NCBI GenBank assembly: GCA_013399875.1
Contig: VXAZ01009309.1
Location: forward strand, 3,654,396 to 3,718,395
From: Gymnorhina tibicen
Lineage: Eukaryota > Chordata > Aves > Passeriformes > Artamidae
Length of the DNA stretch: 64,000 nt
Reading direction: 5' to 3'
In this document: positions 22,298 through 35,600 of the stretch, in pieces
How positions within the stretch are numbered: position 1 is the stretch's first letter
Layout: each line of letters starts with the position of its first letter
Translations under genes and position numbers: made by a program
The notes under the pieces: model-generated
Seen by the model: only the letters and a program-made list of their open reading frames with translations
Told to the model about the DNA's origin: nothing
Databases searched by the model: none

Positions 22298-22815
22298 TCC
22301 CTTCACTAGGTTTGCCTGGGTCGTACCCTCTTTAGAGCTGATTTCAATTCCTTACCCTCGTGCCGCGAGCGCCACGGGCAAGAGCGTGAACTCTGAAATG
22401 CTTTGGTTTTACTGAAAACATTAAAAAACAAGATTGAGATGAATTTTTCTCTTGAATAGGAGGTGACTGCCCTCCCTCTGGCAGGCAGAGGGCAGGGGAG
22501 GGGTGGCTGTGGTCCTGCTCTGAGGGAAGGAGCTTTCTGCCTCCCTGCCAAGCCAGGGGTCCACTCTGTGCCTGGAAGATCAGGTTTTGCTTCAAAAAGG
22601 CTTTTCTGGTGTGCAGTGCTCTGATCTGAGATTTTCCTTACACTCAAGGTGGCTGGGAAGGAAATTTGGGGGCCACCTGGCCTGGATCCCAGCTGTCCCA
22701 GGGCAGCAGGGACAGGCACCAAGCTGGGATGGACAAGGACTCTCCTGCAGCACCTCCAGCCTCTCCTCTGCTCCTCCTGAGTGTTCTCCCTTTGGAGCTC
22801 AACAGCAAAAAGCAA

Positions 22816-22821
22816 TTTATT
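22816..22821 (-). terminator. DBH: Candidate DBH poly(A) signal (AATAAA)
   Basis: TTTATT on the plus strand gives AATAAA in the DBH sense, about 700 nt after the DBH stop, similar to the human 3' UTR length scale. A second AATAAA lies at 22292-22297 and could be a distal site. Which one is used cannot be decided from sequence. Confidence 0.5.
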
Positions 22822-23040
22822 TTACATTTGGATATTTAATGGAGCAATTTTTCCTGACAAAAGATTTGTCATTCCCCTTCCCCCCCCTCCCCTTTCCCAA
22901 ACCCCATCCCAGAGGCGTCGTTTGTTCCCAGCCATTGGCATCTGGTGGCATCAGAAGAAAATAATTCCAAGCCTGGAGGAGTGGGGGAAGGAGCGTGGTG
23001 GGGAGCTGCAGTCCCTGCGGGAGGGAGGGGAGTGCTGGGT

Positions 23041-23098
23041 GGGTGTTGAGGCTCCCCTCCGTCCCTCCATCCCTCCATCCCTCCATCCCTCCATCCCA
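23041..23098. repeat. Short (CATCCCTC)n repeat
   Basis: Several copies of CCATCCCT in the presumed DBH 3' UTR or just beyond it. Confidence 0.75.
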
Positions 23099-23524
23099 CA
23101 GCTGCCAGCGTGGGGGAGCACCTGTGGAGCCATCCTGAGCTAGATGGGACCGTGGGACACCGGCAAGGCTTTTATGCTGCTCCCACGCATTCCTTTGCTC
23201 CGTGCCTCAGTTTCCCCGCGGGAAAACAAGCTCCTTCCCCCCCCCCCCCTCCCCCCAGCTCCGGGCTCGGCACAATAGCGAACCCCTCCGTTATTATTCC
23301 GGGGGTGGGAAGCAGCATTACTCAGAGCCGGGATTGCTAATCACGCACTAAATATAGCATTCCCCATCCCCGGAGGGCTTTCTGAACCCCGGCTCGCCAG
23401 CCCGAGCCCCCTCCGGAGGCAGAGCCAGGGCACCGGCTGGCACCGCGGCGTGGGCAGCGCGCCGGGATGTTCCCCACGGATGCTCCCGCCTGGAGGCGCT
23501 TCCCGGCCCGGTGGCAGCGCCGTG

Positions 23525-23659
23525 TCAGTCCCTCCGGAGCTGGCCCAGGTTCAGGGGCACGGGGGCAGCGGGCTGAGGCCCCGGCGGGGGCGGGCAGCGA
23601 GGGACGGGCTCCGGCAGCCTCTCGGTGATGCTGGGGAGCGGCTGCTTCTCCCACTCGCC
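23525..23659 (-). CDS. DBH: DBH exon 12 (residues 576-619 and stop)
   Basis: It follows the acceptor tctcttgcag. It encodes GEWEKQPLPSITERLPEPVP, aligning with human GEWNLQPLPKVISTLEEPTP, and then a Pro-rich stretch and a charged tail ending LGQLRRD before TGA (23527-23525). Past the first 20 residues the tail does not resemble human. Confidence 0.88.
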   Translation of the reverse strand, partial: GEWEKQPLPSITERLPEPVPRCPPPPGPQPAAPVPLNLGQLRRD

Positions 23660-26600
23660 CTGCAAGAGAGGTCAGCACCGTGAGACCGCGGCGGGCCTGC
23701 GGGCGCTTGGAGGCTCGGTGTTTTCTGCCTGCTCGGAGAAATGACGTGAGCTTTAATGTTTGAAGTGTTTTTAGCCCAAATCTGGGTGTTTTCTCGTGAG
23801 GCATCGCTAATTATTCCTGGTGCAGAAGCACCTACACATCCCCTCAGCGGCGCAGACGTCTGAGGTGCTCCGTGTTCCACAAACCCATTCCAGCTGGGGA
23901 GTTCCCACCCCAAGAAGTGCTACCTGCCAAATCAGGGGGAGACAGCTCCAACCAGGGAGTCCCACAGGCCCTCTACGCTCTGGAAAACGCTCCCTACCAG
24001 GTACTGGCAGGAATTTCCCGTGTGGATGTGCCCCATGGAGCAGGAAGGATGCAGCAGCCTGGCTGAGGGGCCACGGAGCAGAGCCGGGGAAGGGCTGTCA
24101 CAGCCATCAGGGCTCATGGTGGCCACGGCCAGGACAAATCCCCCCAGCTCCGTGCGTCCGTGGAGGCACCTTGTCTTGGGGATGCTCCCTGCAAAGAGCA
24201 ACCTGCCAGGTGCAGGCAGTGCCCGGGGCTGAGCCTGCCGAGCAGGATCTAACTCAGATGTGACGCTGGCCTGGCCTGGTGGCCAGTGCAGACGTGGGCA
24301 GGGGCTGGGAGGGCACGGGGGGCTCAGCTCCGGGGCGGTGATGCTCCGGTTCGGCTGCCGGCTGCGTGTTCATGCGGAAATGTCAGCGAGAGGCTGAGCC
24401 GCAGCGTGAGCAGGAGGAGGGAGGTCTGGAGAGGAGAGGTAGAGCCGTGAGTCATCGGCGAGATGAAAGTGGAATTTATGTTTTCAGCTGAAATTTCTCC
24501 TGGTATGTCAAGCGAAACGGGCCAGAGCCTGCACCAGCAGTGGGAAAACCCTGGGGAAAGATGGAGCGGGATGGAGGGACCTTTCCAAAGCTCACGGGGA
24601 GTGACCAGAGAGGGGACAGCAGTGCAGGGGAGCACCAGCTGGAGAAACAACTCCTCTCCTGTGCCCTTATGGCTTAGGGGAGCAGTTATGCATCTTTAGG
24701 GTGCGCCTGCTCCAGGGCTCGGCTCCAGCCCCGGGCCCATCTGCTGCGGCGTCTGCCCTGCTGATACATCCCGAACCCTGAGCCTGCTTTTTGCAGAGAT
24801 CAAAGGCATGTGCAGTGTCTCGATAGCTGTTGTCTTCAGTGCTTTTGAGTGCAAATCTGAACAGAGAGAGTTTACTGCGAGCCCTTGCGGGTGCCGGGGA
24901 CCTGGGGACGGCACCGTCCCCGCTGCCGCTCACAAGTGTTACCTTGAGATTTGGCTCGATAATTAACAGCACTCAGTTCCTTCCAGAAATCATCAGATTT
25001 GGGATCACTGAACTGCAAAAACATGAGCTTAATTAGAAGCTGGTGCTTTTCTCTTGGCAGAAACAGTATGGAATAAATGAGATGTCTCCAAGTCGGGCTC
25101 GCCCTGAAACACCAGCGGAGCAGAGGCTCCTTCGCCCTCGCTGCGATGCTCGTGACCCACTTTGTGCCAGCTCTGCCCTGCTCCAGTCCCTTCCTGACAG
25201 CTCCCCAGCTCTCTCTGAAATCAAGGGAGTTGTGTGGGTCATAAATTAAGAGGTTTAACTCGTAATTCTGCTGCTGCACAAAACTTCTGCACCGCTTCTG
25301 TCCCTGCAGCAAAGCTCTGCATGGCTGAGAGGTGCCTGGTGTCCAGCTCCAGAAAACTGGAAAGGTTTCTGCCCACTCCAGAGTGAAACTTTGCTAAAGG
25401 GAGTTTGCTGTGGCAGAAAGCTGGTGGTCACCCCTGCAATCAGCTGAGCACCCTCCTGCGCTGCAGTGGACAGCACTGGATCCAGGAGCAGGGTATCATC
25501 CAAATTTATTACACTGATAAATGGCGTTGGAGGCTGATGCCAGCAGTGGTTTTAAATCTTCATCACCATCATCATCACATCCCTCATCACTGGGCCTGTT
25601 TTTGTTTTAAAGACCTCCCAGTCCTTTACCCTTCACGTTTTGCTGGATCACCACGTTCGGAGGCTGCACAGATGCTGTGCGTAATGAGCTCGCTCTGCTG
25701 GGACCTGGGGTGATTTGCCAAAATCCTAAAAACCACCTCACGTTTCTCCTTGGATCTGGCCCTGCTTTAACACCCAGCAAAAGCAGCCTCCAAATCACTT
25801 TATGCAAATGCATCTCCTAATTGGATCTGGCGGCAAGCATCCGTGGTGGGCTCCAGATGTATTGTCCGAGCACAGGGCTGGGCTGGGCTCGTGTTCTGCT
25901 GATGCCAGGGATTTCCTGGCAGCTCCAGCCCCCTGCCCTGAGCCTGCTGCCTTTGGATGTGTCCTGAGCACCGCAGACCTGACCCTACACCCGGGAATTT
26001 TGTCGGGAAGCTTTGGGAGTGAGGCTGTACCTACCGGGAACCGGACGGCGGAGGATTTGTTGCAGTGCATGGAGATGGGAGCGAAGCCGTAGAGGGATTT
26101 CAGCACATCCCTGTTGAACGTGTTCCAGGGGATGGAGTAAAACTGCTGTGGGACAGACACCTGTGGGCACATGCAGACCTCCTCGTCGTTAAACCTGGGC
26201 AGGAGAAAGGCCACGCTGAAACCCAGCAGCGCTGTCCCCTGGCAGCGCTGCCTGTGACCAATTCCTCCCTGCCTGAACGGCGACCCGGAATGGCTCTGAG
26301 GTTGGCACTGGGCACAGGGAGAGCCTGGAGCAGCCGGCACCTGCAGGGCAGGATTTGGGACCAGCCCGTGGGTAGGACACCCCGTGCAAGGCCAGCATCT
26401 CCCCTCTCCTCTTGGGTGGGTGGGCTGCAGCCTCCTCCTCTGGAACAAATCCTTGGTGTCTGCCTTGGGTTACAAGGAATATTTTGCATTTACGCACTTG
26501 GCCACGCACTGACTCTTGCTGAGAAGTCCCTCCCAGGGACTGCTCTCCCTTTCTGGTGGCTCTCACTGCACAGACGTCCTCAAAACCCTGGGTCTGGCTT

Positions 26601-29600
26601 TTTCACCAGTGCTCCCTGTCCCCCCAGCCCCGCTGTGCGGGGGCTCTTTACCTGTTCACAAGGCTGAAGTACCGGTGCAGGTAGCCCGGATCCACGGCGC
26701 TTTTGCACAGCTCCAGCTGGGTCTGGGGGTAGTAGTGCACGTAGTTCACACACATCTCTTCCAGGATGCCAAACCCTCCCTGTGGCACAGGCAGGAAGGT
26801 GATGGAAGCGGGGTCTGGCTGGGGCTGCACGGGGGGCAGGCAGGGCAGCGGGGCACAGCGCTCACACCCCTGTGTGCACACTCACATGGATCTGTATCTG
26901 TAATCCCTATCTCTGTTATCTATACCCTGATACCTGGATATCTAGAGAGATAGAGATAGGTATTCACACCCCTGCAGGTGCCTGGCATGGGCAGCTCTCT
27001 GCTTGCCTGCCCTCTGTGCAAGGACAGACTTCCAGGCTAGACCGTGTGGTTTACATTAAAATGCAGATTTCCTATAATCCCTCTGCTATATTTAGCCTTG
27101 TCCCTGTTGATGGTACCTCTGACAGGCTCTTTTAATTTTTTTTTTCACTGCCTATGTAAGGAAGTAACATGCACTGTCAAAAAATGCCACTTCTCTTTAA
27201 TTACAATTAATCCCCGGTGGAACAGTTTGTGATGGGAATTAGAGTGACACATGCTACTTCACAATTAGCACCTTCACGTCCCCGCTGCAGGCAGCAGAGC
27301 CTTGTGAGCTCCCTTCTTCCCACCCTCCCTTTGCTTCTGGCTGTGATTCAGCCTGGCTTCGTGCAGGTGCCCACTCTGGGTGTGCCCCCAAACCACCCTG
27401 GGGTGCCCCACAGAGGCAGGGGAGCTGCCCCTGCACTCACCACGGTGGCTCTGCTCCGGTCCTCGGTGTTGTACGTGCAGGTGGTGATGAGTTCGTCGCC
27501 CTGGGGGGGGGGTTCAAACACAGGAAAATTTAGGGATTGGGGAGTGTGCCACGTAGAAATCTCTGCTCCCCGTACCAGGAGCCTGTTTGCCCACCAGCAC
27601 TGCCTGCAGCCCCACGGGAGCCCTTGCCAAACCTGCATCCCCTGCGGAGATTCCCCAGGGCTGCATCCCAGGGATGGTGTTTCCTGCTTTCCTCGCTTTT
27701 TAAGGACTTCTGCAGGGCTGAAAACACCTTAAAAATTGCACTTAGCAACAGTTTGAAGTGCCAGATCTGGAGCTGACTTGATGGCACAACAGCCTCCCCG
27801 CCACAGTCGGTGCTGGGGACCACGGGGGCACCCCAGGGCATGGTTCCAGTGGGTGCTGAGTGTTTCGAGCAGCCTCGTGGGGCACGGCAGCTCCAGGAGG
27901 TGCCCTCAGCTTTGCAGCCAAATCCTTCCCCCTCTGCAGAGCCCCGGGGCACCACCCCTGTTTCCCCACCCACTCCCACTCTGACGCCGGATCTCTTCCT
28001 CTCCTCCCATCGAGCAAGGAGAAGGGGCACCACCATGGCTCATCCTCACCCCCCGAGGAGCCTCCCTCTGCCAGACGAAGCCCAGCTGAATTAGGAGCCT
28101 AATTTAGCTCCTGGCTGCCCACACGCCAATCCTGTGCCATATGAGAGGGGGCCCGGTGTCCCCAAAGTATCTGCGTGGAGATGGCAGATATGAGCCAGGG
28201 ACCCTCGCTCCTGCAGCCCCCCTGGGAGTGCCCAGATGGGATGGGGTGATGGGAGGAGGCAGGGAGCTCGGGGCCACAGGATCGGGATGCGCTGTTTGGA
28301 AGCTGTAATGGTTTTTGGGAGCAACTCACCGGGAAAACTGCGACCACCTCCTTCAGCATGCGGATCTCCTGGGAGGGGAGGGGACACATCAGAGCGGTGC
28401 CGTGGCACCGTGGCACCCAGCCGGGCCCCCTGCAGCCCCCTGTACCTGGAAGTGAGGGCTGTAGTGCCCATCAGCGTTCACCACCTGCCGCTCCCTCCCG
28501 TCCCGGGCCAGCACCGTCACCACTTTCCTCCCTGCCAGGTGCGTGTGGAGCTGGGAGGCGAAGATGCGGATGCCGGCGGCGGGCAGAGCCTGGGGGGAGG
28601 AAGGAAAGCTCGAGCCCCCGTGCCCAGCCCGTGTCCTTCTCCCCTCCCTCACATCCCCTCGCTGCGTGCTGGGAACTCGCTGTCCCTGTTCTGGCTGTCG
28701 CACGGGGTTTAGGGGATCGCTGTACCCCTGGAAAAGCATCTCACTGAGCTCTTTGCGGAGGGACAGACCCTCATTGCTGCCAAACCAACGCTCTGGGGCA
28801 GCAGGAGCCGCAGAGCCAGATCCTGACTCCTTCCCTGCCCCCGTCAGTGGTGGCACAAACGATTCCTTGTGGGTAGGCCCTACAAAAACACACACCAAAA
28901 CTTCCCTCAGAGAGCAAGGTGGGCCCTTTGGAACCATCTTCAAGAGAGCTCTTGGCAAGCTCGCTGGAAGCAGGAGCCAATTCTCCCATCCCTGTGAGGG
29001 AAAGCACCACTGGGACATGGCCAGCTCGGCAGTGAGTTTTATGGGAATGGTACCCCGGGGAGCTGGAGCAGATGGCTCCCCAGGAGAGCTGCTTCCAGGG
29101 GGATTCAGCGCATCCCAACCAGCTGCTCTCTGTTTATTGCACACAGCAGATTTTTGCTTTCCAGCACTACCTCACGGTGGGTTTAAAACCCGGAACTGGG
29201 AGCCTGGAGATTGGTGCTGCCCAGGACCCGGGAGAAGCCCGGGCAGCCCTTCTCCTCCGAGGTGCAGCCGGGCCGGAGGGGATGGCACTCACCAGCTGGG
29301 TGCACTTATCAGTGCAGTATCCCGTGAGCATGAAGTTATCCTCTCCAGGGGGAATGGCCATCACCGGCGTGTACACCAAGCCCAGCTCCATGATTCCGGC
29401 GTCGTGGGGACGCAGGGTGGCCGTGTAGTACAGCCGGATCCCCGAGGAGTCGCGGCGACCTGGGGGGGCCAGAGGACAAGGACAGGTCACTGCAGGGACG
29501 AGATCAAAAGGTGAAAAACACAGACAGGTGTGAAAAACGATGCTGTGCTGCCATGGGGAGCCTCTCGCTCACAGCTTCCTTCGCCTGTTTGAAATTGTTT

Positions 29601-32600
29601 TAAATCCCGCAGATTTTCGTGCAAGTCTTCGTGAGCGGCCTCAGATGCACCCGGTTCCCTGGAGAGGGCACTGACCCGAGAGAGCGAGGTAAGGGGTGCC
29701 TTTGGAGAGGCCAAAGCAGCAGGACAGTGCTTCAGAGGACTCCCTCAGGAATGTGGCTCATGGCAGCTCCTTTAACGGGCACATCCCAAAACCCCAAAGG
29801 CCCACGCAGGCCAAGGGAAAGAGCGGGGTCAGTAGATCAGGAGGGGTCCAGGCCAGCTCTGCGCTCCCTGTCTCCAGGCTGGAGCCCACCCAGGGATAAG
29901 AATAACGGGGGAGACACTATTGGTTAACAGGCAGAAGCAGATAAATGATGGCAGACCTGAACTCCGTATTTATAGCCGTGTTTCTTCTCGAGTTGCCGAA
30001 TGTGCTATGACTGATCCACAGTACATATGCTCTGGCCTCCTAAAAATATACTTGGGTAGTCAAGAAGCTGCTTGTTTTTATGGTAATGAAGAAACTGGGT
30101 TGTTTGGAATCCTTCTTTTTTTTCCAATGTGTCTCCTGACGATGTTATCGGAGCGGGAGAACAGGAAAACAACATCCACGTCCCCCCCCCTCCCCAGCCA
30201 GCCTGGTCTCTCTGGTGACTTGGCACCGCTGTCACTCTTGCTCTGAGCTCAGAGCCAGCCCCACCACCTCGTGTGGAAGTTGGGGGGACCCCTGAGACAG
30301 CGCAGCTCAGTGCTGGTGTTGCCCTGGATCACACCCCTGCAGGAACTCTGTGGGGGCACTTTTCTGCCTGCAGGCTCCTTCCCCAAGCATCCTTCCCCAC
30401 CTCTGGGCGTTCACGTGTCAGCCTTCAGCGAGGACGACTTTGCTGAGACCAGAAAAAGTGGGAATTTAATGTAATCTTCCTGCAGGGACAGATCTGGACC
30501 ATCAGCTCTCCACAAGGGTGAGAACGGGGCCGTGATTTAGGCCAGAGGTCTCCCCAGAAAGTGTCAGTCCTTCCCTGGAATTTCCCCAGCTCCCCTGCCG
30601 TGGTCTAACAGGGAAGGCAACGGGCAGCACCACCCAGCCCCTCACCTTTGAACACCAGGGGGTTGTGGTAATGGATCTCCAGGCGCAAATATCTGGAGGA
30701 GCCTGGGCCACCAAAGGCCAGACCTGCTTCTTCGGGGTAGTAGAAAGCCTGGAAGCAGAAGGGAGGGTGTTAGGGGAGCAGCGGGGTGGCTTTCCTGGGA
30801 ACAAGGCCACAAAGCCCAAGGGAATGTGTGGGCATAACCCTGCCCCACACCATGGGCTGAGGAGCGTGACTTGGGCCCTTGGTTGTGCTTGGAGAGCTGC
30901 TCTTGCTTCCAGAAACGTCCCTCATTCCAGATGCAGTGGCACAACACCCGAGTATTGTCACAGAATCACAGAATACCCCGAGCTGGAAGGGACCCACAAG
31001 GATCCTCAAATTCCAACTCCTGGCCCTGCACAGGACAGCCCCAGGAATCCCACGAGTGCCCAAGAGCGTTGTCCAAAGGCTCCTTGAGCTCTCTCAGCCT
31101 TGGGGCCATGACCATTCCCGGGGGAGCTGTTCCAGTGTCCCACCCCACTGATTTATGGCACCAAAGAGGAGGAGGGCTGGGGTGAGCTGGGAAATCAGAC
31201 ACACCCAGGAGGGGCTGGAGAGGTCAGACAGGGCTGGGAAGGTCGGACGGGGCTGGGAAGGTCAGACAGGGCTGGGAAGGTCGGACGGGGCTGGGAAGGT
31301 CAGACAGGGCTGGGAAGGTCGGACGGGGCTGGGAAGGTCAGACAGGGCTGGGAAGGTCGGACGGGGCTGGGAAGGTCAGACAGGGCTGGGAAGGTCGGAC
31401 GGGGCTGGGAAGGTCAGACAGGGCTGGGAAGGTCGGACGGGGCTGGGAAGGTCAGACAGGGCTGGGAAGGTCGGACGGGGCTGGGAAGGTCAGACAGGGC
31501 TGGGAAGGTCGGACGGGGCTGAAGCCAAACCCCAGCAGAGAACAGGGTGAGCGCAGCCCCTGTGGGGCAATCCCAAGACGGGATTGGGAAGGGCAGCTGT
31601 CCCCCAGGGGGACGTGTCCCCTGTCACACCCACCTGTGCCCCCATGGCCCAGGCTGCCAGCACGTGCCTGCAGAAGTTGAGCCGCTCCGGCTTCATCTTG
31701 GAATCGCAGGGCCCGTTGTAGTGGGGGAAGCTGTCGAACTCGGCCGCACACTGGAAAACCTCCATGTGGTGGACGAGAGCCTCGTTGCCCGCCGTGACCA
31801 CCGGCTCGTACTGCAAAGCAGGTCCCAGAAGGAGAGGACACACTGAGAGCCCATCCCTGGGGCCCACAGGCTCTGCAAGGAGCCAGGGCAGGAGCGTCTG
31901 CGACCTGGCACCAGGGGAGGGAAGGTTGCTCTGGGTGTGAGGCACCAAGGGACAAGAGCTGTCACCTCATGTTTTGGCTCCCAAGGGGAGGTTGTGCCAG
32001 AGTGAAGCATCTGGGTGCTTCAAAGGGGAACCCACATGCTATCAGTGCCCAAGGAGCATTAGGTCAGTTGTGGAAACATGTAGTTTTTGGCTCAGGGAGC
32101 AACCCAGAGCCCACCAGAACCCACAGAGGAAAAAACTCATCCTTTCTCCAACAACAAATGCGCCTGACCAGAAAGTCTTGGTCTGTTTTGTGCTGGCTGA
32201 GTCCTTTACCAGTTTTGTAGGGCTGAGGTGGCCCTGGGGACGTTGCTTTTCCCTAAAGAGAGTCCTGGCAGTGTTGTTGTAGCTCTGCCTGCAGCTCTTG
32301 GGTTCTGTTTCTATCCAACAGCTGCCTGGGGCGCGGGGAGGGGGATTTGGGCTAGGGAGAGTGACTCAAGCCTGAGGAGCAGCTCTGGCTAAAAGTGCCA
32401 GCTGTAGAAGTGATCTGCAGCAGCGGGAAGGTATCAGGAGTTACACACTTCTTACTTACACACAGATGATTCACTTCACACCATCTGTTAGAGAGAAAAT
32501 CCTCCTTCTGAGCCTTCCTTCGCAGCGCCGTCTCTCCCCTCGAAACCACTGAGCGCTCGCTGCAGCTCCGCTGCCTGAAGGTTTCCCTTCTCCCCGCGGT

Positions 32601-35600
32601 GTGGGTTTGACTCTGGATGTGCCAGGTCACCTCCTGAGCCACCCCCACGCCTGCTGGGTGCTCTCCCAGCGGCTCCTCCTTTCCTCGGGGTTGCCAGCAG
32701 GTTTCTGCCTCTCCTTTCAGGAGGTGGCCCAAGCAACACGTCTGGGCAATGCCCACAAGTTGCATTTATGTCTGTAACTCTTTTTTTTTTTGAGCTATGC
32801 CTTGTCTTTTAGGAGCCAGTTCCCATCCTGGCTCGCTCTGCGCTGCTCTCCCCGGCCCTGTTGCTTTGTTTCCCCTGTCTGTACGCTCCTCATGGCTCTC
32901 TGTGTGCCATAATCCTGCTGTGGGTCTGTCCCTGCTGCAGGGAGTCAGCTCTGAGCCTGCCCTGGAACCTGCTGGATGTGCCGGGTGGGAAGAGACCTCC
33001 CCGCCCCTCCTGCTGAGACTCTCTAGGAGACGTGAGGATGCTACTGACTGCTGGGGTGGGCCTGGAAGGTGTTGTTTGGAAAGCTGTCCGGGTCTGAAAG
33101 CCTCCCCGTGACATGGAATTGGCAGGATTGTGCAACACAGTTACTGCTCTGCCCCCCTCCTCCTGCCTCTCACCATGATGATGTGGTGCTTGGGGAAGCC
33201 TGCTGGGAGCTCGGCCATGTAACACCAGTAGGTCGTCTCCTGGCTGGGAATGACGACGTCCGGGGCCGTTATCTCCATGGTCTTCATGTCGCCGGGCAGC
33301 TCGGGGATGCTGATGTTGGGCTTGAGCAGCTGCACCCTCTGCAGCCCCCCGGGGAGGGCAGAGGTGTTGATGGCTTGCAGGGAACGCACTGGTTTCTCCA
33401 GGATCCCGTAGATCAGGTGCACGGTGCCGTCCTGAAGCGAGAGCAGGATGGATCAGGTGGTTTTTCGTGCAGAAACAGGAGCTGCGTGCACCGCGGGGGA
33501 CGTGAACCCAGAAATGGGTCTTGTGAGCCCGCCCTGACCGCCCCGGCAGCTCACTTTGCTGTGCTGTCCCAGGAAAAGTGTGAGTGGATTCCAGGGTGTT
33601 TCTCCAGCTGAAGTGCTCACTGAGGGTTCCCTACCAGGCAGGAGAATTGAAAAAGCTTTCCCCAGGTGGCATCAATCCCAGAAGGGTAGCACACCCTCTC
33701 TGCTCCTTCCGAGCCCCTCAGGAGCTCCAGGCTGGGACAAACCCATCAGTGCACGGCTCATCCCACCCTGCAGCCCAGCAACGGCCTGGGGAGTAACAGC
33801 AGGGACAAAACTTCTCCCTGAAAATCCTCCCTCTTCCCCCAGCTGCTTTTCAGGGGGAAGGTCCCACAAGAAGTCTCCCGCCAACAAGAACGCAGGGAGC
33901 TCTGGACAGGAGATGAGGGAGAAAGGAAAAAGAAAAGAATCTTTTCCTACAGGATAAGAGAATAAAGACCAGCAAGTGTTTTCCTGGTTCGCACACACAG
34001 ATTCTCCCCTCCAGGGCTCTCAGTGTCCTGGCAGACGGCAGACACTTCTCGCCACAAGACAAGCTTTTGAACACCAGCAGCAAAAACTCCAGGACACCCT
34101 GTGCCCACGCTGGCTCTGAAATATCCTGCCCACAAAGGCTTTCATGCGAGACGAGCCTCGGACAGATTCCTTCCTGCAGCCAGGGCCCGTGGCTGAGACC
34201 CTGAGCTGTCTGACATCCCCCACTGGGAAGGTTTCCCCCAAGTCCCAGCTCGCAGGGGAGCGGCGGATGCAGAGCCAGGGAGACGTCACCGAGCCACACC
34301 GGAGCACGGAGTGGTGCCTCTATTTTGCTGTTCCCTTTGTCCCAGCTCCTGTCACAACCCTCCTCTCTGCCTCCTGTTGATACACCAACCCCTCTTCGTA
34401 ACACTCCCAACAGTTGGCTCCAGACTGCCGAGCAGAGTGATGCAGGAGGATTTATATAGCCCCAACGCGTGTTCAGTGATGCAAACGAGCTAAAAGCTAC
34501 ACTTCAGAGAGCTTCTGGAGGGGTTGTGAATAGATGGTGCCAAACATTACTCACGGCCCAGGGCTGACATCTGCAGCTCACTTCCTCTCTGCCTCACACA
34601 GCACCAACACCTGACGCTGTGCCCACAGCCGGGCACGGCCCTGCGGGACGGGTTTGGAGCCGTGCCCCAGGGCTGGGATGGGGCTGGGAGGTGCCACAGC
34701 GGGGTGAGGGCGATGCCATACCTCTATCAGGTAGTCCTTGGGGTCACAGGTGCTGAAGGCTCTTCTGAAGAGGAGGTAGAGCCCCTCGGGAGCCCTGCGA
34801 GCCCCGAGGAGCTGGTAGTCCTGCTGGGAATCCATGTGGAGCTGCCCCTTGGCATCGCTCCAGGCATCCTGCAAGAGAGAGACAGAGCACCCTGCTCAGC
34901 CAGGAGGTACCTCCAGAGGTACCACAGGTCCTCCTTCTGTCCACCCTCAGCATCCCAGAGCTGGAGGAAACCTGTGCTTTGGTTGCTCCATGCATGCCCT
35001 GGGCAGATCCATGCCGGAATGGCCTCTGCCCCAGGATCCCTGGTGCTCAGGCAGACCTGTGAAATACCAGCACTAAGAGTCTGCAGAAAGACCTTTGCAA
35101 GGTGAGATGGGAGTGGGGAAAGGCGGGGAAGGAAGGGAGGAAAGCCCCCAGGGGCACGTGAAGCTGTTGCATCGGTCTGTGCTGCATTTGGGGTGTGTTT
35201 GTTTTCGGGGGACCCTGTGGAAGGGGGTGATGGGCTCTCCAAAACCCTTGGCAGGAACCAGCCCCCCTCAGTTTAAGATCAGACCCTTGCTGGGACATAC
35301 TGTCAGCCCTAGAAATTGCTGCCCCTCTGCAAAATCCTTAATTTTTCTGTGGTCAGATTGTTGTGGCAGCCCAGCACCGCTCCTTGCAGAGGGTGGTGAC
35401 AAAGCCACCCCAAGAAGCAAAGCCGTAGGTTGTTCCCGTGCCTCCGGGTTCGAAGGTTTGGAGCACAAAATCCTGCGATAATTTGGATTTTAACAGGGTT
35501 GCTTCTTTGATCTTTTGCTTCTCCTGTGGGTCTCTCTTGTTTACTCAGGAAAGGCACCCAGGAAGTAGCTGGCTGTACGTACACAAGTGGCACCGGTTCT

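Noticed and set aside
31155..31550. 131-codon plus-strand open frame with a repeated 19-residue unit
   Set aside because: It exists only because the 19-bp minisatellite in DBH intron 4 lacks stops in that frame. It has no start context, no splice support and no family resemblance.
35440..35460. GGTTCGAAGG resembling a tRNA B box
   Set aside because: No matching A box or cloverleaf could be drawn around it.
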